Part shown: positions 16,587 to 24,249 of the stretch, in pieces
How the letters are laid out: the number at the start of each line of letters is the position of its first letter
Numbering within the stretch: the stretch's first letter is position 1
Origin: a virus
Reading direction: 5' to 3' (one strand)
Length of the DNA: 63,202 nucleotides
Virus record (IMG/VR): IMGVR_UViG_3300030329_003706
Span: 1 to 63,202 of that record
The notes under the pieces: generated by a model
Told to the model about the DNA's origin: nothing
The model's input: the letters and a program-made list of their open reading frames with translations, nothing else
The model's database searches: none
Translations under genes and position numbers: made by a program

Positions 16587-18958
16587 TAGTTTCCTCCTTT
16601 AACTGATTGTTGTGTTCGTTCTCTTGCTATTTGAGCTCTCATATTAGCAATATCCTCTGTTGATTGTATTCGCTCTCTTGCTATGTCGGCTGTATCTTTA
16701 TTTTTCATAGCATCTTGCTGTAACTTTTGTTCATCTACTTGGGCATCTTGGTTAATTTGCTTCTCACGCAAGGCTACCTCTTGTTTCTTAATTTCTACAA
16801 GTGGGTCTTGGTCTGTTTGTGGTGGGTTTTGTTGTTGGAACTCCATTATTAACTGTGCTTGTATTTGTGCGAGCATTTGTGCATGAGCCTCGGGCGGTTG
16901 TTGCTGTGCCTGTGGGTCTTGTGCCATTTGTTGATCATGAACTACTTGTGCTTTCATACCGAGATGTTCGTAAATATGCTTTTCTAATGTCAACAACAAC
17001 GGTGGTTGCATCTGGGCAACCTTACTATTCATATAAGCCAAGTGTACAGCAATATGAGCATCGTGGTCTTGTTGAGGAAATGCCTGTATCTGCGTTTGTC
17101 CTTCTGCGGCTTGACTGGCTTTTTGGTTTTCTGTTGCAGGATCCAATGGCTGTGGTGGCTCTTTCGGGGTCAATATCTGCTCGACATTATTCACACCCAA
17201 TGCTTCATAAACTCGACGGTAAGCCTCGTGCATATTGTGCAATTCTGGAGCCGCAGTCGCCAATTTTAACTGTTCTTGTGCCAAAACCACTCTTTGTGAC
17301 ATACTAAAAATATTAGGGTCACTAACAGGTAATATATCAACACGGTTATCAAAATCTTGTGCCTTAATTTGATTATCCGCACCAACTTCATAAGGATAAG
17401 GGGTAGGATCCTCACCAAATAAAGAACTCAATAACCTTAATTCACTTTTCATACTCGCATGTAACCGTTTATGCACAGCACTAACTATCTTTGCTCCTCT
17501 TTCAAGTAAAGCAATGGTTGTACCTACAGGCATTTCTTGGTTTCCATCCCCAACACCCATATCTGTAGTACCAATAAACTTCTGAGCCGCACTCACCACA
17601 AACCCCATTAACTGAAATAACGTACCAGAAGGTTCTTTATAGGGCAAAGGCATCAAACTTGTGCGTAAATCACCTCCAGGAACATCAACATCTCTAAATT
17701 CTCCTGGAGATAAAGGGTTTTGGTCATCAGCAATACGCAAACCCCGAGCTTTAAATCCCGCAGGCATATTACTCAACGTTCCCGCATCGATTAATTGGCG
17801 TAAATTCGCTGTAGCTGTGCGTGAAAGATTAGAAAGTAGGTGTATTAACCCAAAACCATAAAATCCAAGTCCTGGAGTAAACTTATACTGCACAAAATGG
17901 GGTATTTTATCCTTATTTACATCATCTGGGCGGTAATTTCTGCGTATTGAAAGCACCTCATGGCTTGTTTCACTCACAGTAACTACATAAGGTAACTTAA
18001 TTTCAGTCAATTGACCGCTTTCATCGGTATCTGGGTACTCATCCAAGTCCAAATAACAATGGCACTCATATAAAATCACCTCATCTGAATCATTAGCAGG
18101 GCTAACTCCTTCAAGTTTTTCATACGCTTTCTTAATTTCATTGTTTGGCTCATCACTATCCTTAGAAATATCAATTTCTTTGTAAAAACCCTTTACCTGT
18201 AGCTTCCGAAGGTCATTTTGCGACATACGAATAATATGAGTCACACGGTCAGCAGTCTTTAAATCAACAGCAGTGTACGGTACAATCACATCTTCCGCAG
18301 GTACAAACTTACTAACAGGGCGATTTAATACATCATCTTTATAAATTTTCTTAAAAGTTGATCCCGCCAACCCCAAATAATACAACATCTGGTCAAACTC
18401 TGGCTCATACTCCTCCATCTGGTACATTATCTGGTAATTCATATAATCTTGAACACGCTTCGCCTGCTTTTCCGTTTCGATACTAGGCACTCCTACAATA
18501 TTAGCTCGCACAGGACCACCACTCGGCAACATCTCCTTATATGCTCCTGCCTGAAACTGCGTAACGGCTTCATTCAAAACAGGGTGGATTACACCTGTTG
18601 CTCCATCAAAAGGTTCAGTACGGGACTCATACTTCAAACCAAGCAAATCTAAACCCTTTGTATATGTCTCTACCCACTCCTCTCTACTATTCTTATCCTC
18701 TTCTACGTTTTCAATTACCATAGAAGCAATATCAGTAAGGGTGCTATCCTCTAAATTATCTACTAAGTTATCGAAAAAATCATCAGGTTCAGTACCCATA
18801 ACCTGCTCTTCACCAAAAATAACTTCCGCACCACCATCTTCCGTTTCTATAGCCTCTACTTCAACATCTAAAGGTTGTTCTGCCTCCATCTCCATAGGGG
18901 TAAGCATATCATCTGGGGCTTGCAAAAGTGATCTATCTACATTACTTGGTTTTGCCAT
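16586..18958 (-). CDS. Portal protein, P22-like
   Basis: A 790-residue protein, near the size of P22 gp1 (725 residues). Features include DSTLTDIASMVIENVEEDK (about residue 70), GATGVIHPVLNEAVTQFQA, a QFTPG-type core (VQYKFTPGLGFYGFGLIHL, about 350), GTLSNMPAGFKARGLR and MPVGTTIALLERG. The last 150 residues are Gln/Ala-rich coiled coil, likely the long barrel that P22-like portals push into the capsid. It follows TerL with a single-base overlap. Forms the dodecameric DNA channel. Confidence 0.9.
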   Translation of the reverse strand: MAKPSNVDRSLLQAPDDMLTPMEMEAEQPLDVEVEAIETEDGGAEVIFGEEQVMGTEPDDFFDNLVDNLEDSTLTDIASMVIENVEEDKNSREEWVETYTKGLDLLGLKYESRTEPFDGATGVIHPVLNEAVTQFQAGAYKEMLPSGGPVRANIVGVPSIETEKQAKRVQDYMNYQIMYQMEEYEPEFDQMLYYLGLAGSTFKKIYKDDVLNRPVSKFVPAEDVIVPYTAVDLKTADRVTHIIRMSQNDLRKLQVKGFYKEIDISKDSDEPNNEIKKAYEKLEGVSPANDSDEVILYECHCYLDLDEYPDTDESGQLTEIKLPYVVTVSETSHEVLSIRRNYRPDDVNKDKIPHFVQYKFTPGLGFYGFGLIHLLSNLSRTATANLRQLIDAGTLSNMPAGFKARGLRIADDQNPLSPGEFRDVDVPGGDLRTSLMPLPYKEPSGTLFQLMGFVVSAAQKFIGTTDMGVGDGNQEMPVGTTIALLERGAKIVSAVHKRLHASMKSELRLLSSLFGEDPTPYPYEVGADNQIKAQDFDNRVDILPVSDPNIFSMSQRVVLAQEQLKLATAAPELHNMHEAYRRVYEALGVNNVEQILTPKEPPQPLDPATENQKASQAAEGQTQIQAFPQQDHDAHIAVHLAYMNSKVAQMQPPLLLTLEKHIYEHLGMKAQVVHDQQMAQDPQAQQQPPEAHAQMLAQIQAQLIMEFQQQNPPQTDQDPLVEIKKQEVALREKQINQDAQVDEQKLQQDAMKNKDTADIARERIQSTEDIANMRAQIARERTQQSVKGGN

Positions 18959-20418
18959 TAATAATATATCCTTTGTACTGGACCACGAGGCTCATCTTCA
19001 TAATCCTCAGGGTGTTGTATAAAACCGCCTTCTCTAAATCTTCGCAAAGCCTGTGTAACAGTATCAACGTAATCATCGTGTTCTCCTGCTGGAAAAGCCG
19101 CACATTCCTCAATTACCTCCTCAGCCCAACGAGTATCTGGACACCATACTAACCCACTTTCTAGCAACGGTGCAATAGAATTTACTCGACTAAATTTATC
19201 ATTTCCTCTACTTGGGCTGTAATTAGTCACTGGAATACCCATGTTTCTTAGCTCTTGGGTCAGCGGCATACCCGAAGCTTTTGCCTCGATTAATACACAT
19301 TCAGGATCCCAATACTTAAACTCCTCTAACGCTCGCCGTCGCAAATCAGGAAAATCCCATCGTCCACGCTTGGCATCAACTAGAATAATGTTTGGTGGTT
19401 TCCCTTCCTCTGGGTAAAAAACACCCCATGTGGTAATCGCACTAAAATCAGCATTAGTCTGCTTACTATACGCCGTATCATAACTCTGCATAACATACTC
19501 CAACGGTGGTAACTCATCCTTCCACGTCTGCCACCAATCACGCTTTAATATCGCCGCTCCCTCACTTGTAGGGTTCTGTTGCCATTGGGCTTCCCACTTA
19601 TTAATAGAAAGTGATCCCTTAACCGATAATAAATCCTCTTTTTTCCAAAATTCTCCCCACAACGGCTCCTCTGTATCAGGCATCAACGCAGGGAATTCAA
19701 CTATCTCCCACTTATCCGCTAATATATCTCTCGCTTGTTGCTTAACCAATTTACCTGTCAAATCGTTTTCTGCCCATCGGGTCATAATCATTACAATACT
19801 CCCTCCTGGTTGTAAACGCTGTCTAGGTCCACTAGTATACCATTCATACGCATGCTCCATAGCCGTCGGCGATAAAGCATCTTGCTCACTGTGGGGGTCA
19901 TCAATAATCAATAAATCCGCACCACGTCCAGTAACCGCACCTCCAACTCCAGCCGCGAAATATTCACCCCCCTTATCCGTCTCCCATCGTCCCGCCGCTT
20001 GGCTATCCGCTCGCAAAGAAACATTGTCGAATATAGCTCCGTATTCACTCGAATTCATCAAATTACGCACCTTACGTCCAAATCTAAATGCCAACTCAGC
20101 CGTATGCGTAGTCTGCATAATCTTTAACTTCGGGTTTCTACCCATCAACCACGCAGGTAGTAAATAACTTCCGAATTCAGATTTCGTGTGTCTCGGTGGC
20201 ATATTCACTATCAATCGCTTTAACTCACCTCGGGCTATACGGTTAAACTTCTCAGCCATTATCTTATGGTGGCGTCCATTTATAAACTCCACCCAAACAG
20301 CCTGTACAAAGCACATAAAATCCTCTCGGGCTTTTTCCGCTTGGTCTAAACTCTTAGCTCTATCCAATAAATGGGCAAACTTCTTAAGGCTTTCCTCAGG
20401 TATACGTTCTAAGTCCAT
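18958..20418 (-). CDS. Terminase large subunit
   Basis: A 486-residue packaging motor. The ATPase has a P-loop variant PPRHTKSE (about residues 74-81) and Walker B LLIIDDP (169-175). The segments SIVMIMTRWAENDLTGKL and SYDTAYS (Asp about 314) open the RNase-H-like nuclease, followed by ECVLIEAKASG and HDDYVDTVTQAL. It cuts and pumps DNA into the procapsid through the portal. Start chosen for the GAGGAAAT site before ATG. The small subunit lies 3.8 kb upstream, an unusual separation. Confidence 0.93.
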   Translation of the reverse strand: MDLERIPEESLKKFAHLLDRAKSLDQAEKAREDFMCFVQAVWVEFINGRHHKIMAEKFNRIARGELKRLIVNMPPRHTKSEFGSYLLPAWLMGRNPKLKIMQTTHTAELAFRFGRKVRNLMNSSEYGAIFDNVSLRADSQAAGRWETDKGGEYFAAGVGGAVTGRGADLLIIDDPHSEQDALSPTAMEHAYEWYTSGPRQRLQPGGSIVMIMTRWAENDLTGKLVKQQARDILADKWEIVEFPALMPDTEEPLWGEFWKKEDLLSVKGSLSINKWEAQWQQNPTSEGAAILKRDWWQTWKDELPPLEYVMQSYDTAYSKQTNADFSAITTWGVFYPEEGKPPNIILVDAKRGRWDFPDLRRRALEEFKYWDPECVLIEAKASGMPLTQELRNMGIPVTNYSPSRGNDKFSRVNSIAPLLESGLVWCPDTRWAEEVIEECAAFPAGEHDDYVDTVTQALRRFREGGFIQHPEDYEDEPRGPVQRIYY

Positions 20419-20479
20419 ATTTCCTCTATATATCGAAAATTTTCCAAAGGCAATGAACCTATAATCAATATACAGTGTT

Positions 20480-20594
20480 CAGGGGGGTAGCAACTTTAAT
20501 AATTTTTCGATTACCCTTGAATCGGAAAAAACATGGTTTTACACGCAAAACCAAGGGAAGAATTCTCGCACAGGGGGGTCGCAAATTTGCAACC
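20480..20594. repeat. Direct repeat and palindrome upstream of TerL
   Basis: Two copies of CAGGGGGGT(A/C)GCAA lie 91 bp apart (20480-20493 and 20571-20584). The second runs into an 18-bp near-perfect palindrome, ggtcgcaaatttgcaacc (20577-20594). No gene fits in 20419-20650. Placement just before terL makes this a candidate pac/cos recognition site or a TerL promoter region. Assignment is inference. Confidence 0.4.
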
Positions 20595-20613
20595 GTGCCG
20601 ATGGGTAAAATGG

Positions 20614-20643
20614 GCTAGGGGGTAACCTTAGTTACCCCCTAGC
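20614..20643. terminator. Perfect 13-bp hairpin, probable terminator
   Basis: GCTAGGGGGTAAC pairs perfectly with GTTACCCCCTAGC around a 4-base loop, 7 bases after the stop of the gene at 20651-21088. The T-run after it on the minus strand is weak (CCATTTTACC). Its strength and position argue for termination of that monocistronic unit. Confidence 0.7.
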
Positions 20644-20650
20644 GTTAAAA

Positions 20651-21088
20651 TTAACTAGCTGTAGGCTGTACAACTAATTTAATGTAGCAAGTACCCCAAT
20701 AGCTACTGCTTGGGCTGTAGCCACCGTTTAAAAGTGCAAACAAGCAATTTGGGTTTTTGGCACTATGACCAAGCTTACTAGCGTTTGCCAAAACGACAGC
20801 CAAACTAGTGTTTGTTTTGTGGGCGTTTAAAATACTATTTTGTATTGTAGCCCTTACGCCTTGCCCACTACCACCGTAGCCAAACGGTGTAGGTTTAGCA
20901 CTACCAAGCTTTACGTTTGATAGTGGTACTATTTGCACATTGGCTAACTGCCCTTGAGCGTGTGTATTTACCCACTTGTAAAAGCTAGTGGCATTGTACG
21001 GCGTTTGACCACACCCTACGCCACCGTAAACGACAGCTTTGGTGCTAACAGCATTTTTACTGTTATTTTTTGGTTTAGTGTTTTGCAT
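20651..21088 (-). CDS. Paralogue 1 of an unknown, highly promoted protein, 145 aa
   Basis: Shares extended identity with the gene at 21863-22288: PFGYGGS-G-GVR-TIQ in the middle and LGHS-x3-PNC, then NGGYSPSSxYWGTxYIKLVVQ, at the C-terminus. No known domain recognised. Transcribed alone, with its own promoter preceded by three phased T-tracts (21130-21190) and a perfect hairpin terminator. This suggests strong, independent expression. Ribosome site AAAAAGGAGTATATT before ATG. The Lys/Asn-rich N-terminus (KPKNNSKN) could bind nucleic acid; that is a guess. Confidence 0.8.
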   Translation of the reverse strand: MQNTKPKNNSKNAVSTKAVVYGGVGCGQTPYNATSFYKWVNTHAQGQLANVQIVPLSNVKLGSAKPTPFGYGGSGQGVRATIQNSILNAHKTNTSLAVVLANASKLGHSAKNPNCLFALLNGGYSPSSSYWGTCYIKLVVQPTAS

Positions 21089-21129
21089 AATATACTCCTT
21101 TTTGGTTGTTATGCGTTTGCGTTAATATC

Positions 21130-21190
21130 AGAGTAAACGTTTTTTAAAAGCTTGTAAATAGTTTTTTTAACTTTTTTTAACTTTTTTTAA
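21130..21190 (-). promoter_or_regulatory. Promoter with phased A-tract UP element
   Basis: On the minus strand TTTACA (21158-21153), a 17-bp spacer and TACTCT (21135-21130) form a sigma70-like promoter for the gene at 20651-21088. Immediately upstream, three T7/A7 tracts start exactly 10 bp apart (21161-21190). This is the geometry of intrinsically bent DNA and of strong UP elements. Confidence 0.7.
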
Positions 21191-21200
21191 TTTTTATTTT

Positions 21201-21378
21201 TGATTGATGCGATTGAGTTGAGTTGATTTGACTCATTATATAAAGAGATAGACAGACACAGATGCACACAGATGAACACCTATCCCCTTGCGATGGGAAG
21301 GGAATGGGAGCTATCGCCCCCACACCATATATAGAAAGCCTAAGAATATACCGATACAAAGTAAGAATGCGATTACCA
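21201..21378. other. Non-coding stretch with short simple repeats
   Basis: No supportable gene. The stretch has short repeats (gattgagttgagttgattt near 21203, and two copies of cacagatg near 21258-21275). A frame open on the minus strand here lacks a ribosome site and overlaps the bent-DNA promoter, so I treat it as non-coding. Confidence 0.5.
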
Positions 21379-21600
21379 TTAGCAATCCTCCCAACCTGGA
21401 GGTCCACTGTACGCTGTTTCCCTTTTTTTAACCTCGCATGGGTCACATAACTCAGTATGCCCACCGTATCCTGTCATGCCACATTTACTAGGGACATGCT
21501 TTGCTTCCTCCCACTCCAATGTTAATGCAGATTGTCCTGCAGGTTTTAGTAAAGTGATAGGTTTACCACAACCTCTAAAATTTCCCATATACCAATTCAT
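21379..21600 (-). CDS. Small Cys-containing protein, 73 aa
   Basis: Good ribosome site (GAAAGGAGCACAAA before ATG). Cysteines are spread as C11, C40, C52, C55 and C73, including a CDPCE pair. No family recognised. Has its own promoter-like element at 21642-21678. Confidence 0.65.
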   Translation of the reverse strand: MNWYMGNFRGCGKPITLLKPAGQSALTLEWEEAKHVPSKCGMTGYGGHTELCDPCEVKKRETAYSGPPGWEDC

Positions 21601-21641
21601 TTTGTGCTCCTTTCAATATACACAGTTTGCGTTAATAATTA

Positions 21642-21678
21642 ACATTAACGCACCACGTATCACTGGACTATTCTTATT
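21642..21678 (-). promoter_or_regulatory. Promoter, degenerate member of the AATAAGAC family
   Basis: AATAAGAATAGTCC (21678-21665), 17 bp, then TAATGT (21647-21642). The upstream half matches the family motif; the -35 hexamer does not. It drives the gene at 21379-21600 and lies next to the phased GATC array. Confidence 0.5.
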
Positions 21679-21700
21679 TACTCAGCAGAAGAGAATCCTT

Positions 21701-21772
21701 GAAGATCTTTCTTGATCTTTCTAGATCTTTCTAGATCTTTATTGATCATATATATGTTTATACATATGATCA
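21701..21772. repeat. Five GATC units phased at 10 bp plus inverted repeat
   Basis: GATC occurs at 21704, 21714, 21724, 21734 and 21744, in repeats of the form (c)(t)(a/t)GATCTTT(C). The last unit merges with a 9-bp inverted repeat, tgatcatat/atatgatca (21743-21751 with 21764-21772). One-turn phasing suggests a cooperative protein-binding array or iterons. It lies upstream of the promoter at 21642-21678. Confidence 0.6.
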
Positions 21773-21818
21773 AGTCAAATCAAATCTTGTCCTCTTTCAT
21801 CCTCCGGAGATGGGAGTC

Positions 21819-21850
21819 AAAAAAATAGGGGACGCCACCAGACGTCCCCT
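21819..21850 (-). terminator. Intrinsic terminator after paralogue 2
   Basis: AGGGGACG pairs with CGTCCCCT (21827-21834 with 21843-21850), and the minus-strand product continues into a run of T (complement of aaaaaaa, 21819-21825). It closes the monocistronic unit of the gene at 21863-22288. Confidence 0.88.
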
Positions 21851-21862
21851 AAATATTTGAGG

Positions 21863-22288
21863 TTAACCTTGAACCACCAATTTGATGTAAGGAGTTCCCC
21901 AATATTTACTTGATGGGGAGTAACCACCGTTCATCGCGGCGAGCACACAGTTTGGACGTTTTTTACTGTGTCCAAGTTTCGCGGCTTTCGCGAGTACAGT
22001 TTTAAGGGACGTGTCACCATCAACACCAAAAATTATCCAGTCTTGTATGGTTTGACGAACGCCACCTTTTGACCCACCGTATCCAAAAGGCAGTGGCTCA
22101 CTGCCAGTCTTGTCAACATTAGGTAAGCATTCAATTTTGACATTCGCCTCATTGCCTCCTGCTTGCTCAGCAATAAACTTAGTGATGTCGGTGTAATCAA
22201 GAGTCTTGCCGTCCTTAACAACTAACTCTACAGACTTTACGACTGCCTTAGGAGTCGCTGCCTTTGATTTTGGTTTAATGTTATTCAT
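21863..22288 (-). CDS. Paralogue 2 of an unknown, highly promoted protein, 141 aa
   Basis: Start at the ATG at 22288, preceded by AGAAAGGAGATACTC; a further in-frame ATG upstream lies before that site. The C-terminal two thirds align with the gene at 20651-21088 (PFGYGGSKGGVRQTIQ, LGHSKKRPNC, NGGYSPSSKYWGTPYIKL). The N-terminus is basic and Ala/Lys-rich (IKPKSKAATPK). Bounded by its own promoter (22331-22370) and terminator. No known function; the pair sits inside the packaging gene block. Confidence 0.85.
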   Translation of the reverse strand: MNNIKPKSKAATPKAVVKSVELVVKDGKTLDYTDITKFIAEQAGGNEANVKIECLPNVDKTGSEPLPFGYGGSKGGVRQTIQDWIIFGVDGDTSLKTVLAKAAKLGHSKKRPNCVLAAMNGGYSPSSKYWGTPYIKLVVQG

Positions 22289-22330
22289 GAGTATCTCCTT
22301 TCTACGAGAATTATTTTTTAACATTAATTA

Positions 22331-22370
22331 AGAGTACCATAATAAACGTCACTTGATAAGTCTTTTTTTA
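22331..22370 (-). promoter_or_regulatory. Leftward promoter of the AATAAGAC family (paralogue 2)
   Basis: GACTTATCA ending at 22354, a 17-bp spacer, then TACTCT (22336-22331). Upstream is A-rich (ATAAGATAAAAAAAGA). It drives the gene at 21863-22288. The rest of 22371-22484 holds no gene. Confidence 0.7.
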
Positions 22371-22484
22371 TCTTATTTTATCTGTCAAATCAAATCAAAT
22401 CCAGTCATTCTTCTTCTTTCATCATCTATCAGATAACATTCTAAGAGGACGATTGACGAAGATTGATGAACCGTTTTCCCTCCT

Positions 22485-22949
22485 CTATGATGGGAGCTGA
22501 GAAGATTTGATTTTCCCCTCCTTGGTGATGGGAGAAGATGATGTTAGAATATGATTGATGAGACCGTTCCAATCGTAAGGAGATCGGGAACTCCAGTCAG
22601 GGGTTAATGGTCCGTCAATCATGGACTCTCCGCTTATTTCCATCGCTCTACTACCACAAAATATATTTATAGTGGCTGACGAAGGATGCTCAACCAAGTT
22701 CATGACGATTCCAGAATATCCGATATATCTTATCTGCCAAGCGATTTGGTGTGGACTCAGCTTTATATTTTTTAGCGACTTTAACCTATGGACTTTCAAT
22801 TCTAGCCAAAAACTCAGTCCATCTTTAACACCATGCACATCAGGGACACCAGGACTAGACCAGGACTCTAGGCGTGTCCAAAACACACCCAGATCCTTAG
22901 TTCCCTCCCTTAATTTATGCCACAGTTTAGACTCAGGCTTTACGGTCAT
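22485..22949 (-). CDS. VRR-NUC/resolvase-like PD-(D/E)xK nuclease
   Basis: A 154-residue protein. SSPGVPDVHG (Asp37) followed by SFWLELKV (Glu50, Lys52) gives the PD...ExK active site of small VRR-NUC/Holliday-junction-type nucleases. A Leu/His-rich helix (LSPHQIAWQ) follows, as in this family. Could resolve branched DNA before packaging, in keeping with its place between TerS and TerL. Start overlaps the upstream stop (ATGA). Confidence 0.75.
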   Translation of the reverse strand: MTVKPESKLWHKLREGTKDLGVFWTRLESWSSPGVPDVHGVKDGLSFWLELKVHRLKSLKNIKLSPHQIAWQIRYIGYSGIVMNLVEHPSSATINIFCGSRAMEISGESMIDGPLTPDWSSRSPYDWNGLINHILTSSSPITKEGKIKSSQLPS

Positions 22950-23110
22950 TCAATTTCCATACTTATTTTTTGGGCGAACTCAAACAACTCCTCATTCGTA
23001 AGACCTTCTCCCTCATGTTGCAGTATGAGTTCTTGATCAATATTTTGCTTAGAGCTGTAGTACCAGTCATATGTCCAAGTGACTTCAGTTTGTAAAGATT
23101 CCCTCATCAT
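22946..23110 (-). CDS. Hypothetical acidic protein, 54 aa
   Basis: Found by reading the gap. AAAGGAGTAAT precedes ATG ATG; the frame ends in TGA overlapping the nuclease start. Contains TWTYDWYYSS and an acidic helical C-terminus (NEELFEFAQKISMEIE). Function unknown. Confidence 0.7.
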   Translation of the reverse strand: MMRESLQTEVTWTYDWYYSSKQNIDQELILQHEGEGLTNEELFEFAQKISMEIE

Positions 23111-23111
23111 A

Positions 23112-23246
23112 TTACTCCTTTGCATCTATTGCGTCTTCAAGAACTTGTTTAATTTTAAGCAACTCTTCTAGAGTTAACTCATCTCTTATAAAATACATGA
23201 TTTCATGAACTTTATTTTTAAGCATTATTTTTCTATCTTCATTCAT
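23112..23246 (-). CDS. Hypothetical helical protein, 44 aa
   Basis: Short frame with AAGGGAGTTAAAC before ATG and a TAA inside the next gene's ribosome site. Predicted as two helices (MLKNKVHEIMYFIRDEL, LEELLKIKQVLEDAI). Function unknown. Confidence 0.7.
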   Translation of the reverse strand: MNEDRKIMLKNKVHEIMYFIRDELTLEELLKIKQVLEDAIDAKE

Positions 23247-23248
23247 GT

Positions 23249-23410
23249 TTAACTCCCTTCTTCATTAAAATGGTTTTTTATGACTTCATGGTCAGGACAC
23301 TCACCACAAACACTGCACACATATCCTTCCATGACATACATATCATTGTTGCTATCTGGGACTTCTTGTTCAAAAGATTCTAAATTATCTAAACAGTTAT
23401 GCTCTTTCAT
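23249..23410 (-). CDS. Hypothetical Cys-containing protein, 53 aa
   Basis: AAAGGAGGACTATGAT precedes the ATG. Contains VCSVCGECPDHE, a three-cysteine cluster with nearby His that may bind metal. Part of a row of tiny genes upstream of the nuclease. Function unknown. Confidence 0.7.
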   Translation of the reverse strand: MKEHNCLDNLESFEQEVPDSNNDMYVMEGYVCSVCGECPDHEVIKNHFNEEGS

Positions 23411-23425
23411 ATCATAGTCCTCCTT

Positions 23426-23638
23426 TTAACAAGCTTCTATCTGTTCAATTTCGGGGTGTAAATTAGCTTCAAGATAAAGACAAACTTTTTGCCAAGTGTT
23501 GCAGTTGGGATCACCAATATCGGCAAATTCCTCCCCCTCATCTCCGTACGCAACTATAAAATTGCTGTTTTCCTCAATAGTACCGTAGCACTCGCAAGTA
23601 CCACCGTCTTTACGATTGTATGTGTATGTTGCTGACAT
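23426..23638 (-). CDS. Hypothetical protein, 70 aa
   Basis: Acidic, with cysteines at CECYG, NCNTW, VCLY and the C-terminal AC. It is the first gene after the promoter at 23682-23718, with AGAAAGGAGTTAACAA before ATG. Function unknown. Confidence 0.65.
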   Translation of the reverse strand: MSATYTYNRKDGGTCECYGTIEENSNFIVAYGDEGEEFADIGDPNCNTWQKVCLYLEANLHPEIEQIEAC

Positions 23639-23681
23639 TTGTTAACTCCTTTCTAAAATTAACTGGTTTGGTCATATTATA

Positions 23682-23718
23682 ATTATATGGCAAGACTATT
23701 TAAACGATAAATCTTATT
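23682..23718 (-). promoter_or_regulatory. Leftward promoter of the AATAAGAC family
   Basis: AATAAGATTTATCG (23718-23705), a 17-bp spacer, and a perfect TATAAT (23687-23682). It drives the gene row 23638 to 22485. Confidence 0.8.
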
Positions 23719-23735
23719 TGTTCTGCTTGCCTCTT

Positions 23736-24170
23736 TTATTTTCCTAGTACCCACTGATGATCACTTAAATCATCAACACTAATAACTGCTAACTTAGTGT
23801 ACTCTTTCATTGAGCCTTCTGGTATTTGGTAAAAATCAATTTCTATGTTTATTCCCTCAAGCCCTCCGTCTTGGGTAGGTACATAATACTCAAAGCTAAA
23901 CCAATGATCTAATTTAGCAGACTTGCTCCTTAACTCATTTAATCCCTGAATGAACGAAGCAGTGGTTGTCGCCTTTTCCGTATTATAACATTTTTTAGGA
24001 CCTCTAAGGTTTTGGCTTATGACTTCATCTACTGCACTAAAAGCGACTTTTTGAATAAGCTTTTCCTCAGGGTTAATTGTGTCCTTAGGTTTTGTATAAT
24101 AGGGCAGATTTGGATACATGTACTGTAACCATCCATCCCAAACATCAAAATGTTTTAAATCAACTTGCAT
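23736..24170 (-). CDS. Hypothetical protein, 144 aa
   Basis: Mixed alpha/beta protein starting MQVDLKHFDVWDGWLQYMYP, with LEGINIEIDFYQIPEGSMKE in the C-terminal part. No family recognised. Expressed from the promoter at 24211-24249 with AGAAAGGAATCGTGTT before ATG. Confidence 0.65.
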   Translation of the reverse strand: MQVDLKHFDVWDGWLQYMYPNLPYYTKPKDTINPEEKLIQKVAFSAVDEVISQNLRGPKKCYNTEKATTTASFIQGLNELRSKSAKLDHWFSFEYYVPTQDGGLEGINIEIDFYQIPEGSMKEYTKLAVISVDDLSDHQWVLGK

Positions 24171-24210
24171 AACACGATTCCTTTCTATGACTGTGTTTTG
24201 TTATACTTCA

Positions 24211-24249
24211 ACAATAACAGTTAAGCTGTCTTGTGATAACTCTTTTATT
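24211..24249 (-). promoter_or_regulatory. Leftward promoter of the AATAAGAC family
   Basis: AATAAAAGAGTTATCA (24249-24234), a 17-bp spacer, then TATTGT (24216-24211). The motif overlaps the stop codon of TerS, so the promoter is embedded in the end of the preceding gene. Confidence 0.65.

Noticed and set aside
16801-17307. Plus-strand 168-codon frame inside the portal gene
   Set aside because: Antisense to a clear portal gene; translation is rich in Val/Leu/Phe as expected for the reverse of a Gln-rich coding strand.
21177-21464. Minus-strand 95-codon frame
   Set aside because: Covers the bent-DNA promoter and part of the gene at 21379-21600; basic, low-complexity start and no ribosome site.
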